Source: Macquaria australasica
Taxonomy: Eukaryota; Chordata; Actinopteri; Centrarchiformes; Percichthyidae
Direction: 5' to 3'
Length of the DNA: 64,000 bases
Assembly: GCA_005408345.1 (NCBI GenBank)
Contig: SEMN01000187.1
Coordinates: 248,001 to 312,000 of the forward strand
Part shown: positions 60,555-64,000 of the stretch, one piece after another
Position numbering within the stretch: position 1 is the first letter of the stretch
Layout of the letters: every line of letters starts with the position of its first letter
Position numbers and translations under genes: made by a program
Notes under the pieces: model-generated
The model's input: only the letters and a program-made list of their open reading frames with translations
Told to the model about the DNA's origin: nothing
Databases searched by the model: none

Positions 60555-63500
60555 ACACCACACTAAGTGAACTTTTTAAGGCTCCAGACGGTCAGGAACT
60601 TCAGCAGAACAACCACCCAGCATGAACCCCAAACTCACCGAGAGCCAGCAGAAAACATTCTGCTCCCAACTGGGAAGAGTCAAACTACAGCTGCTGTACA
60701 AGGCCAGCATCCATGGATTCACCGGTGCAGCCTTCCACCAACTGTGTGACAGCCGCGGTCCCACAGTGTCTGTGGGCTATAACGCCTCCGGTTATGTGTT
60801 TGGAGGCTACACCAAACAACCTTTCAGTCAGACTGGACAGTACGTGCAAGATGACCAGGCCTTTCTTTTCACCTTCAGTGGAGAAAATCTCCTCAAATAT
60901 CCGGTCACTGTTCCCACTAATGCAGTGAGAATGATAAGTAACTCTGGTCCATATTTTGGAGAAGCATTAGTTCTTGTCAATGGAAGCCGAGCAACTGTCT
61001 ATAACAGTCCAGGAAATTATTACAACTTCAATGCTGCAGAAATGCATGGCAACGACCTCAACCTGACTGAGTGTGAAGTCTATCAAGTGGAGGGTGAGTT
61101 CTCTCTAAACAACCAAATATTGATGCTTAGCATGTTTCAGATTGTATCTTACATCAAGCACAAGGCAAGCCTCATCATTATTGTTCCTGTCACACTCCTG
61201 CAGCTGATACGGTTAGATTGAGCACTGAACCTGTGAACAATAGCGTACACTTTTACCCGTTTTCACTTTACTCAATGGAAGCTCTTCTCTGGAAGCTACC
61301 AATGATATTCTTATTTAGCTGTATTTTGTTGAAGTTCTGCCAGGAGAAACACAATGAACAAACACCATCAATTTGGTTACCAGAAACCTGACTTCTCTTT
61401 AAAAGTAGATCTGGATACAAGACACCCGGTCTGAACAGGCCAGTATCTGCCTTCACTGCTCTGCTCACAATATTCAGTTGAACCTTCCAAAGTGAAACCC
61501 ATAAATTCAGATAACCCAGACACTTAATGGATAGCTCTAATTTTCTTTTTACCACTAACTGTCAAATAATAAACACCAGTGCAAATTGATTGTACAGTAT
61601 GTTGAATGTTCACTATGTAGGGAACAGTAAGGGAAAAGAACAAGGGAGGGATTTTAGGCAACTACAGCCATCGAATGAATACCTTCTTAAAATAAACAGA
61701 AGTCAAAATGATAGTTTCTCTTCGGCTTTCCAATACCATGTACCACGTCTGATCTGGTGGTTTTTAATGATTTGAATGCCAGTCCTCACTGCTACTTACT
61801 TTTTAATGGGCTTGTCTGAGGGATGCTTGTTTTTAGATTTAATTACTTGATCATTTTAATTCATGTTTCATAACTTGAATAGACACTTTATTGCTGATTT
61901 ATTTTGTTAATGTTTGCAATTGTAACAAACGGTACCAATTGGCTGGATGTTAATTAAATTAAATGAAATAACATTGTTTTTTAAAAGCTGTTTTTGCTTT
62001 TCAACAGAGAGCCCAGAATTTGAGAAGCCATGGAGGCTGGTGGTCTGGGAAAATGAGTAAGCTGGATGGGGCACCACTTTGCATCATACAATACTATTAC
62101 TGTGCTATTCTTTAATATGTTACAGTATACACACATGCGTCATACTATATGAAAAGACTTGACGAAATTATAGTAACGCATTTCCCTATATGGAAATAGA
62201 CGAGGATGTAATGAATATGTTGAACACACACCGTGATGTGTGATGTGCTTGGCTGTGCATACTATATTATATTGTACGGTTTTAAATTATAATGAAATTC
62301 TTGTCTAGTTGCTGTGCACAAATAATGTCAGTGACACCCAGATTAGAAGCAGCTGAACTAGCTGAACAGGCTTGCTGTGGCATGGATGTGGATCCACCCA
62401 GTTAAATTTAACTGTAATGATGTCAGGTCAGATTTATGGTTAGGCAACTATATGATTAAAGCACAGTGCCTCTACTAGTCATATACACATAAGCTACGTT
62501 TTCAGTCATATAATTGTTTTTTAAAACTGCTTTTGGCTCGTCAGGAGGAGGACAGAAATGATGGACAGTATTACGCTCTACTGCCCCATGACCAGCTCTG
62601 TGTCCCAGGTTCGGGTCCTGCTCATTGGACCAGTTGGAGCTGGAAAGTCCAGTTTCTTCAATTCTATCAACTCTGTATTCAGAGGCCACGTCAGCAACAA
62701 AGCCATCGCTGGCTGCTCTACCACCAGCCTCACCACACAGGTTAGTTCCTGTGAAGGCTGCAACAATCAGTGCATCATTGTAAAATGTATATCTTTATTT
62801 TTGGCTGAATAGGGGTAAAAAAAAACCCAAAACAACAAACAACAATAATACATAATTACTACTCTGATAACTTGAAAAGAGATGGTGGACTGAACATTGA
62901 GGAAAACTTTCAATAGCTTAAAAAACTTATCTAATAAAATCTGTTCCATCACAGCACCTCCCATTCCAGTGAAAAATGCCCTTTTGGATTGTGTTATAAA
63001 AGACAGCTAATTAAAATAGTAAAGCTAACATAACACCAAGCTGTGATCAATAATTTTCACCATCCACAATTTTTGAAATATGATAAAATAATAAAAAATA
63101 ATGATAAACTTCATTATGTATTACCTGACAGTTTCGCACCTACTCAGTGAAAGCTGGAAGAGGAGGAAAACCTCTGCCAATCATCTTGTGTGATACCATG
63201 GGATTGGAGGAAAGCACAGGGGCGGGGCTTGACATTGATGACATCAGCAGCATCCTTAAAGGTCATCTGCCAGACTGTTATCAGGTACAGCTTTTTGTTA
63301 CACTGAGCAGGATATTGAATGTATGAGCCATTGATTTGGCTGTAGTTGACTCAAACTGTCCCTGTCTCTCCCCTCAACTGTATGACTCAGTTCAACCCCT
63401 CTGCTCCTCTGCATCTGGAGTCCCACGACAATCGTAAGTCTCCTGGGCTCAAGGACAAGATCCACTGTGTGGCCTACATCATTGATGCCTGCAAGGTCTC

Positions 63501-63562
63501 CATCATGCCCACAAAGCTGGAGGAGAAGCTGCAAGCTATCCGCAGAAAGGTCAACTTAATGG
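60555..63562 (+). CDS. ifi44l: Gene C: IFI44L-like paralogue of B, 3' end outside the window
   Basis: Interferon-induced 44-like protein, same architecture as B. Exon 1 begins at 60,555 (ACACCA..., as in B) with translation from ATG 60,622. Coding exons seen: 60,622-61,093; 62,008-62,056; 62,545-62,740; 63,132-63,284; 63,391-63,562. Phases equal those of B. The exons for the G4-like motif and the C-terminus (101 and about 195 bases in B) are not in 63,563-64,000, so the gene continues to the right. The TLDc exon is 472 bases in both genes, with 22 differences (95.3% identity) giving 12 amino-acid changes, for example I13F and R41L. P-loop GPVGAGKSS and CDTMGLE are intact. Exon 3 begins differently from B (RRTEMMDSITLYCPM versus KKKELMESIKSYKPT). 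Intron 1 is 914 bases against 181 in B, while intron 4 is almost identical to that of B. Confidence 0.93.
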
Positions 63563-64000
63563 GTCAGTAAAAAGTAGTCCCGCATCATTTTAGTGGTGTT
63601 ACTGCATCCCCAGTCAAACGTTATCTGATAAAAGTGATGGACAGAACTATACAAAATATAAGACCGTATACACCCCTCCCCCAAAATCTAATGGTACACA
63701 AATTCATGTATACAGTACATGTACTATATACATATTTTGATACATATGTTGTTTGACATTCACAAACCATTAAAACATATTCATATTCATACATCTTACT
63801 GTTATTCTTTAATATATGTCTTATGTTTGACATTTGTGTGGACTGTAATGTTTAATGTATGTTTTTTTTTCTAAATGTGGAGCCCAGGAAGGGGATCCTA
63901 AGAAATAAACAAATATATTAAAACGTGTAGGTACTGCTAACAGTACTGCAGTCCATACTAATGCTTATGTACAGAACATACTGTACGACAGACGGCTGAC
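63563..64000. other. Intron 5 of gene C, runs off the window
   Basis: No exon resembling B's 53,021-53,121 is present. The first 15 bases after the donor resemble B's intron 5, then similarity is lost. The rest is AT-rich. Confidence 0.6.

Noticed and set aside
1..64000. CRISPR array, operons or bacterial defence system
   Set aside because: The genes have introns and the DNA is typical of a fish nuclear genome. The only short-period repeats are microsatellites.
63563..64000. Remaining exons of gene C
   Set aside because: No sequence matching B's exons 6 and 7 was found here, so they must lie beyond the right edge.

Overview
The window is vertebrate nuclear DNA, almost certainly from a spiny-rayed (percomorph) teleost. 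The coding sequence is broken by GT/AG introns. The non-coding DNA is AT-rich, full of CA/TG microsatellites, and carries several interspersed repeats that I recognise as typical of teleost genomes: a GGATGGATGG-tailed repeat, the AGCATGCTAA-rich repeat, tRNA-derived SINE relics, a hAT-like MITE and an L2-type LINE. Nothing looks bacterial, and there is no CRISPR array or operon structure.

Positions 1 to about 43,000 are gene-poor. I found no convincing multi-exon gene there. What can be supported is a set of repeats, microsatellites, one decayed Tc1-like transposase fragment on the minus strand (about 41,364-41,600), two promoter-like stretches (22,870-23,080 and 32,465-32,640) and a few isolated exon-like segments of low confidence.

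Positions 43,000 to 64,000 hold a tandem array of three plus-strand genes of the interferon-induced protein 44 / 44-like (IFI44/IFI44L) family, called A, B and C here. B (50,123-53,799) is complete: seven coding exons, 446 residues, an N-terminal TLDc-type domain followed by a GTPase-like domain. C (60,555 to beyond the right edge) is a close paralogue of B whose last two exons lie outside the window. A (about 43,605-47,170) has the same GTPase-like exons and the same intron phases, but a short unrelated N-terminal exon in place of the TLDc exon. Strong matches to the interferon-stimulated response element lie upstream of A (43,030-43,047) and of C (58,744-58,760), as expected for interferon-induced antiviral genes.

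Between B and C sits a nearly complete L2-clade LINE (about 54,640-58,641), broken by three frameshifts. A 260-bp antisense copy of its 3' end (about 60,040-60,303) is nearly identical, and an older one lies upstream of B (about 49,237-49,370).

The observations most worth a second look are: (1) intron 4 is more similar between B and C than the exons around it, which points to gene conversion; (2) a (TG)n tract of about 59 bases directly abuts the last splice acceptor of gene A, where the polypyrimidine tract should be; (3) gene A lacks TLDc and has an unfamiliar first exon; (4) the two response elements, one of which lies about 100 bp from the LINE 3' end.
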